A DNA stretch of 64,000 bases from Flavobacteriaceae bacterium HL-DH10 (GCA_031826515.1 CP134536.1:2858501-2922500), one strand, 5' to 3'; positions 1 to 9,481 are shown, numbered from the stretch's first letter. Notes: a model not told the origin generated them from the sequence alone. Numbers and translations are program-made.

Positions 1-743
1 GGAAAAGTGAGTACTTAGATAAACGTCCGACATTTGTTTTAAAATGGTGTTCGAAATTATTTAATCATGTTTTTGTAGTTAATTCCAAGTTAGAAAGTTG
101 GTCTAAAGAAATGCTTGATTGTAAATCGGTAAGTTATTTGCCGAATTTTGCAGTTGCTAACAACAAAGCATCTTTAACAAAATTAAAAGGGGAAGCAGGA
201 AAAAGAGTTATTTGTTTAGCAAATTTCAGAGCGCAGAAGGATCATATAAATCTTTTAAAGGCTTTTAATATGGTATGGAAAACAAATACGGGTTGGACAT
301 TGCATTTAGTTGGTCATGATTTTAAAGATGAGTATGCATTAGACATTAAAAATTTTATAAAAGATAATGCCTTAGAAAAGCATGTCTTTATTTATGGAAG
401 TTGTACGGATATTTCTCATATTTTAAATCAGAGCGATATAGGGGTGTTATCTTCAAAATCAGAGGGTTTGCCTTTGTCGTTATTAGAATATGGCTTAGCA
501 GGCTTAGCAACTATTACAACTAATGTTGGAGATTGTTACAAAGTGGTTTCCAAAGATGCAGAAGGCCTTTTAATTCCTTCAAATAATACAGATGCTTTAG
601 TAAATGCTTTGTTGAAATATATCAATAATAAAAATTTAAGACTTGAGTCAGGACGATGTTTAAAAGCGAAGGTTAATACGTCGTTTTCTGAACCGTCTAT
701 ATTAAATTCCATTTTAGAAACTTATAAAAAACACCAAATATGA
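1..743 (+). CDS. Glycosyltransferase family 4, partial (5' end outside window)
   Basis: The reading frame is open from base 3 with no start before an internal ATG at 111, so the gene begins upstream of the window. The visible C-terminal half has a GT-B nucleotide-sugar-binding domain. The EX7E-type motif is in the stretch SKSEGLPLSLLE, followed by a glycine-rich GLATITTNVGD segment. By family it transfers a sugar from an activated donor during surface polysaccharide assembly; donor and acceptor cannot be read. Its TGA overlaps the ATG of the next gene by 4 bp (ATGA), so the two are probably translationally coupled. Confidence 0.88.
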   Translation, partial: KSEYLDKRPTFVLKWCSKLFNHVFVVNSKLESWSKEMLDCKSVSYLPNFAVANNKASLTKLKGEAGKRVICLANFRAQKDHINLLKAFNMVWKTNTGWTLHLVGHDFKDEYALDIKNFIKDNALEKHVFIYGSCTDISHILNQSDIGVLSSKSEGLPLSLLEYGLAGLATITTNVGDCYKVVSKDAEGLLIPSNNTDALVNALLKYINNKNLRLESGRCLKAKVNTSFSEPSILNSILETYKKHQI

Positions 744-2095
744 AGTTGTCTTTGTATTATAAACTTCTTGTGTTTCATATAGTTTTAGCTATTGGTATTT
801 TTGTCTATAAACCATTAGCATTAGCTTATTTTCTGCTCATTATTGTATTTTTTAGTTATAAAATTTTAAGGGCATCTAAAAAGTATAAAACATTCTATGT
901 GCTATTAGCTTGTGCTTACATCGTGGGAATTGAAGTTTTTTTAAGGATGAATGGGGGTACAGTATTTTATGAAGCAAGTAAATATTTAGTTATTGTATTT
1001 GTTGTGATGGGATTATTGAGTAATAGCTTTTCAAATCAAGCCATAATTTATTTGATTTATATTTTATTGCTAATCCCAGGGATTTTTGTTGCGGTAACAG
1101 AAATGGGGTTTGAATCGGATATTAGAAGAGCCATTGCTTTTAATTTAAGTGGTCCTATTTGTTTAGGAATCACTGCATTTTATTGTTATAAGAGGAGTTT
1201 AAGCTTTAAGCAGATAAAAATTATATTGTTAGCTTTTTTATTTCCGCTTATTAGTATGGCTGTTTATTTGGTTTTATATACACCAAATTTACAAGAGATT
1301 ATAACCAGTACAGGATCTAATTTTAGTGCTTCTGGTGGTTTTGGACCTAATCAAGTAGCAACCGTTTTGGGTATAGGTATGTTTGTGTTATCAACACGTT
1401 TTTTTATGTCTAGAGAGTTATTCTATCATAGAATTATTGATTTAATTTTGTTTGCATTATTAGGGTTTAGAGCATTGGTAACATTCAGTAGAGGAGGCGT
1501 CATTACAGCTACTATATTGATTGTCTTTTTTTTAGCCGTTTATTATTTTAAAGTTAATATAAAAACGAAATTCCGTATTAAATTTTCATTATTTGTTTTC
1601 TTAATGATGGTGGTCTTTACTTGGTTGGTTAGCTCCATTCAAACCAGTGGGTTTTTAGATAAACGTTATGCGAATCAAGATGCAGCTGGAAGAGAAAAGG
1701 AAGATATTACTACAGGAAGAACAGATTTGTTAGCTTTTGAGATTGGTGAATTTGTTGATAATCCTTTTTTAGGAATTGGTGTTGGTAAAGTAAAAGAAGC
1801 ACGTTTAAATGAAACGGGTGTTGCTGCAGCCTCACATAATGAAATGAGCCGTATAGTTGCAGAGCATGGTTTGTTTGGGGTATTTGCTTTTTTAATTTTA
1901 TTGCTTACTCCATTGGTGTTTAGAATGAGAAATAGAACGAATCTATTTTTTTATTCATTCTATTTGTTTTGGTTTCTAACCATTAATCATTCTGCCATGC
2001 GAATTGCTGCGCCAGCATTTATTTATGGACTTTGTTTGTTAAATATCACTTATGAAACACCCAAAACGAAATCATTATACCCAAAACATGATTAA
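740..2095 (+). CDS. O-antigen ligase/polymerase-like membrane protein (Wzy_C type)
   Basis: A 451-residue protein with about ten or more hydrophobic segments spread over its length. The largest soluble loop, around residues 300-370, holds GRTDLLAFEIGEF, then NPFLGIGVGK and an ASHNEMSR motif. This layout is typical of the O-antigen ligase/Wzy family, which polymerises or ligates lipid-linked glycans at the outer face of the inner membrane. It lies between glycosyltransferases, which supports a surface-polysaccharide role. Sequence alone does not separate a polymerase from a ligase. Confidence 0.82.
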   Translation: MKLSLYYKLLVFHIVLAIGIFVYKPLALAYFLLIIVFFSYKILRASKKYKTFYVLLACAYIVGIEVFLRMNGGTVFYEASKYLVIVFVVMGLLSNSFSNQAIIYLIYILLLIPGIFVAVTEMGFESDIRRAIAFNLSGPICLGITAFYCYKRSLSFKQIKIILLAFLFPLISMAVYLVLYTPNLQEIITSTGSNFSASGGFGPNQVATVLGIGMFVLSTRFFMSRELFYHRIIDLILFALLGFRALVTFSRGGVITATILIVFFLAVYYFKVNIKTKFRIKFSLFVFLMMVVFTWLVSSIQTSGFLDKRYANQDAAGREKEDITTGRTDLLAFEIGEFVDNPFLGIGVGKVKEARLNETGVAAASHNEMSRIVAEHGLFGVFAFLILLLTPLVFRMRNRTNLFFYSFYLFWFLTINHSAMRIAAPAFIYGLCLLNITYETPKTKSLYPKHD

Positions 2096-2113
2096 ACAGA
2101 TGCTACATGTGAC

Positions 2114-2131
2114 TCCCGATAGCTATCGGGA
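2114..2131. repeat. Perfect 18-bp palindrome TCCCGATAGCTATCGGGA
   Basis: The intergenic sequence TCCCGATAGCTATCGGGA reads identically on both strands. It sits between two co-directional polysaccharide genes, 19 bp after the stop of the first and 23 bp before the ATG of the second. It could form a cruciform or RNA hairpin with no spacer. No T-run follows, so it is not a typical intrinsic terminator. From memory, similar palindromes are dispersed in flavobacterial genomes; only this copy was noticed in the window. Confidence 0.6.
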
Positions 2132-2153
2132 TGAAAAACAATAAATATAACAC

Positions 2154-3164
2154 ATGAAAAAACTTCTATATATAGGAAATCAATTATCTCAAAAAGGTAA
2201 AACAGAAACAACTATTGAGACATTAAGCAAATCTTTGAGGTTAGAAGGTTATCTTGTTTTTACTGCTTCAGAAATTCAAAATAAGATAGTTCGTTTACTG
2301 GATATGCTATTTCACATACTTAGATATAGAGCCCAAGTTGATTTTGTTTTAATGGATACGTATAGCACACAAAATTTTTATTATGCTTATTTGTGTAGTC
2401 AATTGTGTAGATTTTTAAAGTTGAAATATATCCCTATTCTACATGGCGGTAATTTACCAAATAGGTTGAAAACACACCCAAAGTTAAGCAAACAGATCTT
2501 TAATAATGCTTATAAAAATATAGCACCTTCTGAATATATTTTATCGGAATTTAAAAAACAGGGTTATCATAATTTAGTATATATTCCTAATTCTATAAAG
2601 CTTAAAAATTATCCGTTTAAGCAACGTATTATTGATAAACCAAAACTTCTTTGGGTACGTTCTTTTTCAGAAATTTATAATCCATTATTAGCAATAGATG
2701 TTTTTAATCAGTTACTAAAAGAAGACGTTGAAGCCTCATTATGTATGGTTGGTCCGGAAAATGATGGTTCACTTAAAAAAGCGAAAGTCTATGCCAATCA
2801 ATTAGATGTAGATATTACGTTTACGGGAAAACTTTCTAAGCAAGCATGGATTGATGTATCACAGGACTATAATATTTTTATTAATACCACTAATTATGAT
2901 AATATGCCAGTAAGTGTTATTGAAGCTATGGCATTAGGATTACCTATTGTCTCAACCAATGTTGGTGGTATGCCTTTTTTAATTGAAAATGAAAAAGAAG
3001 GCATATTAGTTAAACCCAATAATGTAAATGTATTTGTAAGCGCCATAAAGAAGCTCCAAACTAATAGAGAACATGTAAATTCAATAACTAATAATGCAAG
3101 GAAAAAAGTGGAATGTTTTGATTGGGAAATTGTTAAAAAACAATGGCTTAGTGTTTTGCAGTGA
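2154..3164 (+). CDS. Glycosyltransferase family 4
   Basis: A 336-residue GT-B fold protein. Its N-terminal domain (about residues 1-150) has the ILHGGNLP segment common in GT4 enzymes. The C-terminal Rossmann-like domain has the donor-binding region NYDNMPVSVIEAMALGLP, where the first glutamate of EX7E is Asp249 and the second is Glu257. It probably adds one sugar to the lipid-linked repeat unit in the cytoplasm. It follows the O-antigen polymerase-like gene after a 58-bp gap containing a palindrome and precedes the initiating transferase. Donor and linkage are unknown. Confidence 0.87.
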   Translation: MKKLLYIGNQLSQKGKTETTIETLSKSLRLEGYLVFTASEIQNKIVRLLDMLFHILRYRAQVDFVLMDTYSTQNFYYAYLCSQLCRFLKLKYIPILHGGNLPNRLKTHPKLSKQIFNNAYKNIAPSEYILSEFKKQGYHNLVYIPNSIKLKNYPFKQRIIDKPKLLWVRSFSEIYNPLLAIDVFNQLLKEDVEASLCMVGPENDGSLKKAKVYANQLDVDITFTGKLSKQAWIDVSQDYNIFINTTNYDNMPVSVIEAMALGLPIVSTNVGGMPFLIENEKEGILVKPNNVNVFVSAIKKLQTNREHVNSITNNARKKVECFDWEIVKKQWLSVLQ

Positions 3165-3224
3165 TTTTTGGTTTTAGTTGAATTAACTTACTATATTTAC
3201 AGTCTCTCAAAAACTGCTCATTAA

Positions 3225-4616
3225 ATGTCGAAAAAAGGAATTCACTTCAATATTTCCGAACGTAAAGTATTATTGCGTGTTTTTGATATTATTTCAATAC
3301 TTGTTGTTTTATATTTTGTAAGTAACACATTTGATTTTGATTATTTTACTATCAATAAAGAAAATTGGAGATGGGTATTTGTGTTAATTTTATACATTTC
3401 TCTATTCGGAACTATTTTTGAACTTTACGATTTGCAAAAATCTAGTAGGTTAGAAAAAGTACTAGCTAATATTATACTCACAGCATCTGTTACCGTGCTG
3501 TTTTATTTTTTAACCCCATTTTTCACTCCTATTTTACCAGACAATAGATTGCAAATTCTTTATTTTTATTTTGCGATACTATTTGCTCTGTTTGTTTGGC
3601 GTTTAGCCTATATAACGTTTATAGTATCTCCACGTTTTTATAAAAAAGTACTAATAGTTGGAGAAACCTCTAATATACAAACGATTGTAGAAGCTTTTAA
3701 TGGAGCAGATTCTAATTATAAAATAGTTGGTTTTATTAATTGTGAAGTACAGAAAATAGATAAGATTAAATTTAATGGAATAGTTGAATATAGCCCTAAG
3801 CAAATTTATCAAGTTATTAAAGATGAAAGTATATCTGAAATTGTTATTGCTAGCTATAATTCAGAATCGATAACACCAGAAATTTATAAAGATCTTATAA
3901 CACTTTTAGAAGGCGGGTTTTCAATAAAAGAGTATGCACAGGTTTATGAAGACATGACCTATAGAGTGCCTGTTCAGTTTGTAGGAAAAGATTTTTATAA
4001 ATACTTCCCCTTTAGTAGAAGTAATCAAAATAAAATGTATCTGTTTTTTCATCGTTTTTTTGATGTCCTTATTTCTGTGACAGGAATTTTATTTAGTGTT
4101 TTCATTATTCCATTTGTTATGTTAGGTAATTTAATTGGTAATCGTGGTCCTCTTTTTTATTCCCAGGAACGCATTGGTAAAAATGGTAACCTTTTTAAAA
4201 TAGTTAAGTTTAGAACTATGGTGAAGAATGCTGAAAAAGATGGAGCCGTTTGGGCCAAAAAGAATGATGTTAGGATAACACCTTTTGGGAAGTTTTTAAG
4301 AAATTCTAGGCTAGATGAAGTCCCTCAGTTTTTGAATATTTTAAAAGGTGATATGAGTTTAATCGGACCAAGACCCGAGCGCCCATATTTTGTTAGAGAG
4401 TTATCGCAAACGCTTCCTTTTTATGAGACAAGGCATATTATTAAACCAGGTTTAACAGGGTGGGCACAGGTAAATACTAGATACGGGTCTTCAATAGATG
4501 ATAGTTTACTAAAACTTCAGTATGATTTATATTATATTAAGCATAGAAGCTTTTTTCTGGATATTAATATTCTTATAAAAACCATTAGTACTATGATTTT
4601 CTTTAGAGGGCAATAG
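3225..4616 (+). CDS. Polyprenyl-phosphate sugar-phosphate transferase (WcaJ/WbaP-like)
   Basis: The 463-residue protein has four N-terminal membrane helices (about residues 18-130), a Rossmann-like middle domain (about 140-240) and a C-terminal bacterial sugar transferase domain (about 265-463). That domain shows KFRTMV, the catalytic Asp-Glu in SRLDEVPQ, LIGPRPE and KPGLTGWAQVN. The family transfers a sugar phosphate from a nucleotide sugar to undecaprenyl phosphate, starting exopolysaccharide or O-antigen repeat synthesis. The position at the end of a glycosyltransferase cluster fits. The sugar is not predictable. Confidence 0.93.
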   Translation: MSKKGIHFNISERKVLLRVFDIISILVVLYFVSNTFDFDYFTINKENWRWVFVLILYISLFGTIFELYDLQKSSRLEKVLANIILTASVTVLFYFLTPFFTPILPDNRLQILYFYFAILFALFVWRLAYITFIVSPRFYKKVLIVGETSNIQTIVEAFNGADSNYKIVGFINCEVQKIDKIKFNGIVEYSPKQIYQVIKDESISEIVIASYNSESITPEIYKDLITLLEGGFSIKEYAQVYEDMTYRVPVQFVGKDFYKYFPFSRSNQNKMYLFFHRFFDVLISVTGILFSVFIIPFVMLGNLIGNRGPLFYSQERIGKNGNLFKIVKFRTMVKNAEKDGAVWAKKNDVRITPFGKFLRNSRLDEVPQFLNILKGDMSLIGPRPERPYFVRELSQTLPFYETRHIIKPGLTGWAQVNTRYGSSIDDSLLKLQYDLYYIKHRSFFLDINILIKTISTMIFFRGQ

Positions 4617-4630
4617 ATTACGTTTTATGT

Positions 4631-5803
4631 CTAAAGTTTGTTATAATGATTTATTAAAAATATATACCGAATACATAAAGCGATTAATAAAGGAATTAGC
4701 CCAATTGCAAACACTTGTATTCCAATAATCCAATGTAAGGTTAATAGGCATAAAAGGATGACTAAAAGTTTTATGTACTTTATAAACCAATCACTAATAT
4801 TCTTTTTATATAATTGGCTTAGTACTAAAATGTTAATAGGACAAGCCCAAAGTAGATTATAATTTTGGTGTGTACCTGTATGATTAGTAGCAAACCAAAG
4901 CAGTAAGATAACTACGCTAATAAGTCCAGTAACACTAAACAAAGTGATATCTAACCATTTACTTTGCTTGTTGTTTTTATAATCTTTATAAGTGATGAAG
5001 ATGATAAGAAATCCAATAATTCCAAAAATGAATAAAGGACTCGTTAAAAAGGATTCTCTTTCTACAGTTTCTTTTTTAGCGTAAAGTATTTTGCTTTCTT
5101 TTACTAGTGGCGTACTCCCGTTATTTATGGTTGCTGCTTTAAAGAATTTATAGATGTATTTGGGTAAAAACATCTGTTCTTCTGGTGTTGCTTTTTTATC
5201 AATTACAGCACCTAAAGCCATATCGATGCCTAAACTTCCCCAAGAATTTCTATTAAGATTTTCGTGTATTAAGGTTCTAAACGATTTTTCTTCGTAATTT
5301 TCAGGAAGCTTAAATTGAATGGTGTTGTTTGCTGCAATATTAGTGACATCTTTAATTTTGGTAGCACAGTTATCAAAAAAGAATTCATATAAATAATTTC
5401 TATTTTTTGGCTTGTAATTGTTTAATAAGAAGTTGTATAATTTTTGTTTTTCAGTTTGAGAAAGGTTTAAAATTTGCGCTTTTATACTTCTATTATAATA
5501 TGCATATACTTGATAAAACCTGTAAAAATCATCTTTCCCTATGGAATAGTTGAGTTTGCCTTGAGCAAATTTTAAATAAAAATTAGGAGCATTAAAATTA
5601 AATTCACCATAACCATAAACTTCATCAATTTTATTTTTACGATCTAAAATTCTAAAGGCACTATGTCCAAAAGCATCATTTAAATCATTACCAGGACCAA
5701 CAGTAAGGACACTTATTTCGGCTTCATTAGATAAAATGTTTGGTTGAGCCTGTAGAGTAATAAAAAACAAAAAAGAGACTAAAAGGATAAGTTGTTTTTG
5801 CAT
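4631..5803 (-). CDS. DUF4105 (Lnb N-terminal-like) membrane protein
   Basis: A 390-residue protein with a signal peptide (about residues 1-20, ending LQAQ), an extracytoplasmic domain to about residue 250, and several C-terminal membrane helices. The soluble part has the DUF4105 signatures DAFGHSAFRILD and DNCATK, giving conserved His and Cys residues. The family is related to the periplasmic domain of Lnb-type lipoprotein transacylases. Whether this flavobacterial version acts on lipoproteins is inference. It is convergent with the sugar transferase gene and lies 10 bp downstream of the PorV-like gene on the same strand. Confidence 0.75.
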   Translation of the reverse strand: MQKQLILLVSFLFFITLQAQPNILSNEAEISVLTVGPGNDLNDAFGHSAFRILDRKNKIDEVYGYGEFNFNAPNFYLKFAQGKLNYSIGKDDFYRFYQVYAYYNRSIKAQILNLSQTEKQKLYNFLLNNYKPKNRNYLYEFFFDNCATKIKDVTNIAANNTIQFKLPENYEEKSFRTLIHENLNRNSWGSLGIDMALGAVIDKKATPEEQMFLPKYIYKFFKAATINNGSTPLVKESKILYAKKETVERESFLTSPLFIFGIIGFLIIFITYKDYKNNKQSKWLDITLFSVTGLISVVILLLWFATNHTGTHQNYNLLWACPINILVLSQLYKKNISDWFIKYIKLLVILLCLLTLHWIIGIQVFAIGLIPLLIALCIRYIFLINHYNKL

Positions 5804-5813
5804 ATTTTATTGA

Positions 5814-6911
5814 TTACCGAAAGATACTTAAATCTACTTTTAAAGAAAACACATTAGAATATAAAGCCACACTTTGGTCGCCAATATCGGTAAATGCATA
5901 ATCTATTTGAATACCATTATATTTAAAGCCTAAACCAAAACTAGGTTGAAAACTTAACTGCTCGGTATTATCTATTTGTAACTCATTCTGAAAATTACCT
6001 AAACCAGCACGTAAATAAACCATATCTATATAACCAAACTCAAAACCTAAAGCAGGATTGATACTAGCAAATGATGAAGAGAATACATCATTGTTTTCTT
6101 CAAACCTAACATTTAAATTAACCGAAGTTAAAAGCGTATAATCGTAGTTGAAGTCTACTAATTTAGAAATTCCAATCTGTAGTTTAGGAATGGTTATTTC
6201 AGTAGTTTCTGGGAGTTCTTGGTTCTGTCCCTCTACAGCATTTTGTACTTTAGCAAATTCTGTTTCATCAATTGCCCAAGCATTAAATGTTGTAGTAATA
6301 TCGCGCGCCATCACTCCAAATTTCCAGTCGTTTTCAGTTTCAAACTGAATTCCTAAATCTAAACCAAATCCCCAAGAAGACGCAAAATCGCCTATAATAC
6401 GACGAATTACTTTGGCGTTAACACCATAGTTTAAACCTTGTACAGGAAGCTTTCTGGCATAAGAAAACGTTAAGCCATAATCGGCAGTTGAAAATAAACT
6501 AATTCTATCATAATTAATATTGCCTTGTTCGTCAATAAGTTGCGTTGTGTTTAAAATATCATCAACTGCAAAGCGAATTAATGATATGGCAATAGCACTT
6601 CTATCATCTAAAGGCATGGCATAAGCCGCATAATCATAGTTGGCAATATTAGCAAAGTAGCTAGAATGCATTAATGCTAATTGATTGTCTTCAAGTTTTA
6701 ATAATCCAGCAGGATTCCAATAACTTGAGTTAACATCAGCCGTATGTGACGTTACTGCACTACTCATACCCAAAGCAGCAGCATCCACACCAATATTCAT
6801 AAACTCATTAGAATATTTTCTAGTGGTTTGACTAAATATAGATATTGAAATTATAGAGAATAATACCGTTAAATAAGCTTTCAATCGCAATTTTTTTACA
6901 AAGATGCACAT
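5814..6911 (-). CDS. PorV/PorQ family outer-membrane protein
   Basis: A 365-residue protein with an N-terminal signal sequence (LFSIISISIFSQ) and repeated amphipathic strands ending in aromatic residues, as expected of an outer-membrane beta-barrel. NIGVDAAALGMSSA and SSYWNPAGL near the N terminus match the PorV/PorQ family. Members of this family work with the type IX secretion system, PorV as a shuttle for secreted cargo; this copy may be a paralogue. The first ATG overlaps a -7-like ATCTTTG motif, so a downstream TTG (giving an N terminus LRLKAYLTV) is a possible real start. No other T9SS gene is in the window. Confidence 0.8.
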   Translation of the reverse strand: MCIFVKKLRLKAYLTVLFSIISISIFSQTTRKYSNEFMNIGVDAAALGMSSAVTSHTADVNSSYWNPAGLLKLEDNQLALMHSSYFANIANYDYAAYAMPLDDRSAIAISLIRFAVDDILNTTQLIDEQGNINYDRISLFSTADYGLTFSYARKLPVQGLNYGVNAKVIRRIIGDFASSWGFGLDLGIQFETENDWKFGVMARDITTTFNAWAIDETEFAKVQNAVEGQNQELPETTEITIPKLQIGISKLVDFNYDYTLLTSVNLNVRFEENNDVFSSSFASINPALGFEFGYIDMVYLRAGLGNFQNELQIDNTEQLSFQPSFGLGFKYNGIQIDYAFTDIGDQSVALYSNVFSLKVDLSIFR

Positions 6912-7010
6912 AATTTACAATCTTTAAAACTTCAAAATGTAATAGATATTGTTTAATACTGGTATTAGACGAAAATTGTTTATTATTTTTACAAAAACAA
7001 ATTTGAGAAC

Positions 7011-7751
7011 ATGAACAAATATATTCCGAATGCATTAACCCTTTTAAATCTTTTCTGCGGAAGTATAGCAGTTATATTTGCGGTTAATAATAATTTTGTA
7101 ACCGCTGCTTTGTTTGTGTTTTTAGGCATTTTTTTCGATTTCTTTGATGGTTTTGCTGCTCGAAAATTGAATGTTCAAAGTGCATTGGGTGTTCAGTTGG
7201 ATTCTTTAGCGGATCTGGTAACTAGCGGATTGGTACCAGGTATAGTTATGTATAAACTTCTAGAATTATCTGATAGAAGTTGGACTGCGATAAATTTTAT
7301 AAATGACTCCAGTTTGAGTTTTAGAGAAATTTCGCTTTTTCCTCTTTTTGGTTTAGCTATAACCTTGGCATCAGCATACAGGTTAGCAAAATTTAATATA
7401 GATGAAGAGCAACAAACTTATTTTAAAGGCTTGCCAACTCCAGCAAATACATTACTTATAATAGCATTACCACTAATAATAGAATTTCAAAATAGTGATG
7501 CAATAAATACTATTATTCTTAATAAATGGTTTTTAATTGTAGTGACTATTTTAAGCTGTTACCTTTTAAATTCAAACATTAAACTATTCGCTTTAAAATT
7601 TAAAGATTATAGTTTTAAAAATAACGGCACTAGATATATTTTTATTTTATTGTGTTTGGTGTTATTAATAGTATTACAATTTGCAGCTATTCCAATCATT
7701 ATATTACTTTATATATTCATGTCTGTTCTAGACAATTTAACATCGAAATAA
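7011..7751 (+). CDS. pssA: CDP-diacylglycerol-serine O-phosphatidyltransferase
   Basis: A 246-residue integral membrane protein. The complete CDP-alcohol phosphatidyltransferase signature DG-x2-AR-x8-G-x3-D-x3-D is visible as DGFAARKLNVQSALGVQLDS followed by LAD. The enzyme makes phosphatidylserine from CDP-diacylglycerol and serine, the precursor of phosphatidylethanolamine. About six to eight hydrophobic segments are seen, a normal size for the family. It is divergent from the PorV-like gene and 4 bp upstream of the DUF808 gene, so those two are probably co-transcribed. Confidence 0.94.
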   Translation: MNKYIPNALTLLNLFCGSIAVIFAVNNNFVTAALFVFLGIFFDFFDGFAARKLNVQSALGVQLDSLADLVTSGLVPGIVMYKLLELSDRSWTAINFINDSSLSFREISLFPLFGLAITLASAYRLAKFNIDEEQQTYFKGLPTPANTLLIIALPLIIEFQNSDAINTIILNKWFLIVVTILSCYLLNSNIKLFALKFKDYSFKNNGTRYIFILLCLVLLIVLQFAAIPIIILLYIFMSVLDNLTSK

Positions 7752-7755
7752 TTTA

Positions 7756-8646
7756 ATGGCATCAGGTTTTTTTGCACTTTTAGACGATATAGCTAGCTTA
7801 ATGGATGATGTTGTAGCTATGAGTAAAATTTCCACTAAAAAAACAGCGGGAATATTAGGCGATGATTTAGCTGTGAATGCAGAAAAGGCAACAGGCTTTA
7901 TAGCCTCTAGAGAACTTCCTGTATTATGGGCAATAACCAAAGGTTCTGCGCTTAATAAATTAATTATTTTACCAATTGCTTTTTTACTAAGTGCCTTTGC
8001 GCCATGGGGTGTTACTTTGGCTTTAATTTTAGGAGGATTTTATTTAGCCTTTGAAGGATTTGAAAAAGTATATCATTTCTTTTTACCACATAAACATGAA
8101 GGCACAGGAGAAAACCATTCTGAAGTAAAAACTATTTTATCAAAAGAAGAGGTAGCTATTGCTGAAAAAATGAAAGTTAAATCAGCAATTTTTACTGATT
8201 TTATATTGTCTGTAGAAATTATAATCATTGCACTTGGAACAGTAATAGGTAAACCTATTTTATTTCAAGTTTTAGTTGTATCAATAGTAGCTATTGTAGC
8301 TACAATTGGAGTGTATGGGATTGTAGCTCTTATTGTTAGAATGGATGATTTTGGATTGAAATTAATAGCCTTAAGTGTTAATAAAAAGGGGATATCACAT
8401 ATAATTGGAAATCTATTGATAAGAACATTACCATGGGTTATAAAAGGCTTGTCTGTTATTGGTACATTAGCCTTATTGTTGGTTGCAGGAGGTATTTTTG
8501 TTCATAACATAGACTTTTTGCATCATTTTTTAGAAATGCTTCCCAGTTTTATTAGAGATTTTATTGTAGGCTTGGGGGTTGGTTTTTTTGTGTTTATTTT
8601 AGTGAAAGTGTTTGTTTTTCTTAACAAGAAGTTGTTAAAGAAGTAG
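7756..8646 (+). CDS. DUF808 family membrane protein (YedI-like)
   Basis: A 296-residue protein that begins MASGFFALLDDIASLMDD, followed by a segment with KKTAGILGDDLAVN, both hallmarks of the DUF808/YedI family. Several hydrophobic segments follow from about residue 70, with a His-rich loop (FFLPHKHEG) near residue 110. No biochemical role is firmly assigned to this family. It follows pssA by 4 bp. Confidence 0.85.
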   Translation: MASGFFALLDDIASLMDDVVAMSKISTKKTAGILGDDLAVNAEKATGFIASRELPVLWAITKGSALNKLIILPIAFLLSAFAPWGVTLALILGGFYLAFEGFEKVYHFFLPHKHEGTGENHSEVKTILSKEEVAIAEKMKVKSAIFTDFILSVEIIIIALGTVIGKPILFQVLVVSIVAIVATIGVYGIVALIVRMDDFGLKLIALSVNKKGISHIIGNLLIRTLPWVIKGLSVIGTLALLLVAGGIFVHNIDFLHHFLEMLPSFIRDFIVGLGVGFFVFILVKVFVFLNKKLLKK

Positions 8647-8701
8647 CGCGGAACCTTAGGATTGTACAAATGATAATATTAAATTAGTTAAAAAAGTTTT
8701 T

Positions 8702-9298
8702 ATGAAAGACATTAAATATCCAATAGATTTTAAATTTAATATTGGAACGTTAGCTAACGATTTTACTGCAAAAGACTCCTTAGGAATCACAATAGCTTTT
8801 GTAAAGCAGAAAATGTTTAAGTTAAAAGAAGATGTTCTTGTTTATAATGACGAAAGTAAGCAACACATACAATATAGTATTCAAGCAGATAGATGGATTG
8901 ATTTTTCTGCAGCATATAGTATAAAAGATAAAAACAATAAAGAAATAGGTAAAGTAGCAAGAAAAGGATGGAAATCTATTTGGAAAGCAGAGTATGAATT
9001 AATAGACCAGCACCAAAAACTTCAATATCATATTAGAGAAGATAATCCTTGGGTTAAAGTTCTCGATTCTTTAATAGGAGAAATACCAATTTTAGGTTTT
9101 TTTACTGGATACCTTTTTAACCCAAGTTACAGTGTGCTTAATTTAAATAATAAACCTATTGTTAAGCTAAAAAAAGAAGCCTCTTTTTTCGGAAGAAAAT
9201 TTGAGTTATCAAAACTCAATGATATTGATTCTGATGATGAAGAACGTATTATTTTAGGTTTAATGATGATGGTACTTTTAGAAAGAAGAAAAGGCTAA
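8702..9298 (+). CDS. LURP-one-related (tubby-like fold) protein
   Basis: A 198-residue soluble protein with segments typical of the LURP-one-related/scramblase fold: FVKQKMFKLKEDVLVYND near residue 35, IGKVARKGWKSIWKAEYEL near 80, and a hydrophobic C-terminal strand-helix region. Proteins of this fold are beta-barrels around a central helix. A bacterial function is not established; membrane or phospholipid association is only a guess from fold relatives. It lies 55 bp after the DUF808 gene and converges on the ribbon-helix-helix gene, with 1 bp between the stops. Confidence 0.6.
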   Translation: MKDIKYPIDFKFNIGTLANDFTAKDSLGITIAFVKQKMFKLKEDVLVYNDESKQHIQYSIQADRWIDFSAAYSIKDKNNKEIGKVARKGWKSIWKAEYELIDQHQKLQYHIREDNPWVKVLDSLIGEIPILGFFTGYLFNPSYSVLNLNNKPIVKLKKEASFFGRKFELSKLNDIDSDDEERIILGLMMMVLLERRKG

Positions 9299-9299
9299 T

Positions 9300-9481
9300 C
9301 TAATCTTTAGTCTCTGAATTAGAAGATTTGTTTTTAGGTAAACGTTTCGCTTTTTTTAAACTTTCATTAAGCATCCATTCTAATTGACCATTAGTGCTGC
9401 GGAATTCATCCGCAGCCCATTTTTCAATAGCCTTTAGCATATCTTCATTTATACGTAATGCAAAAGCTTTTTTTTAGCCAT
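9300..9481 (-). pseudogene. Arc-family ribbon-helix-helix DNA-binding protein, apparent 1-bp frameshift
   Basis: An ATG at 9481 overlaps the stop of the upstream gene (ATGGCTAA) and opens MAKK. A run of eight A (9471-9478 region, read on the minus strand) then leads within a few codons to a stop. One more A would give an in-frame 60-residue protein with AFALRINEDMLKAIEKWAAD, then NGQLEWMLNESLKKA: a beta strand and two helices of the Arc/MetJ fold. Downstream the frame is clean to the stop at 9300. It may be a true frameshift, a sequencing error in the homopolymer, or a slippage-expressed gene. An internal ATG would lose the DNA-contacting strand. Confidence 0.7.

Noticed and set aside
8749-8760. 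GTTAGCTAACGA resembling a cassette core
   Set aside because: It lies inside the LURP-one-related reading frame with no hairpin arms or flank homology to the two loci; chance match.
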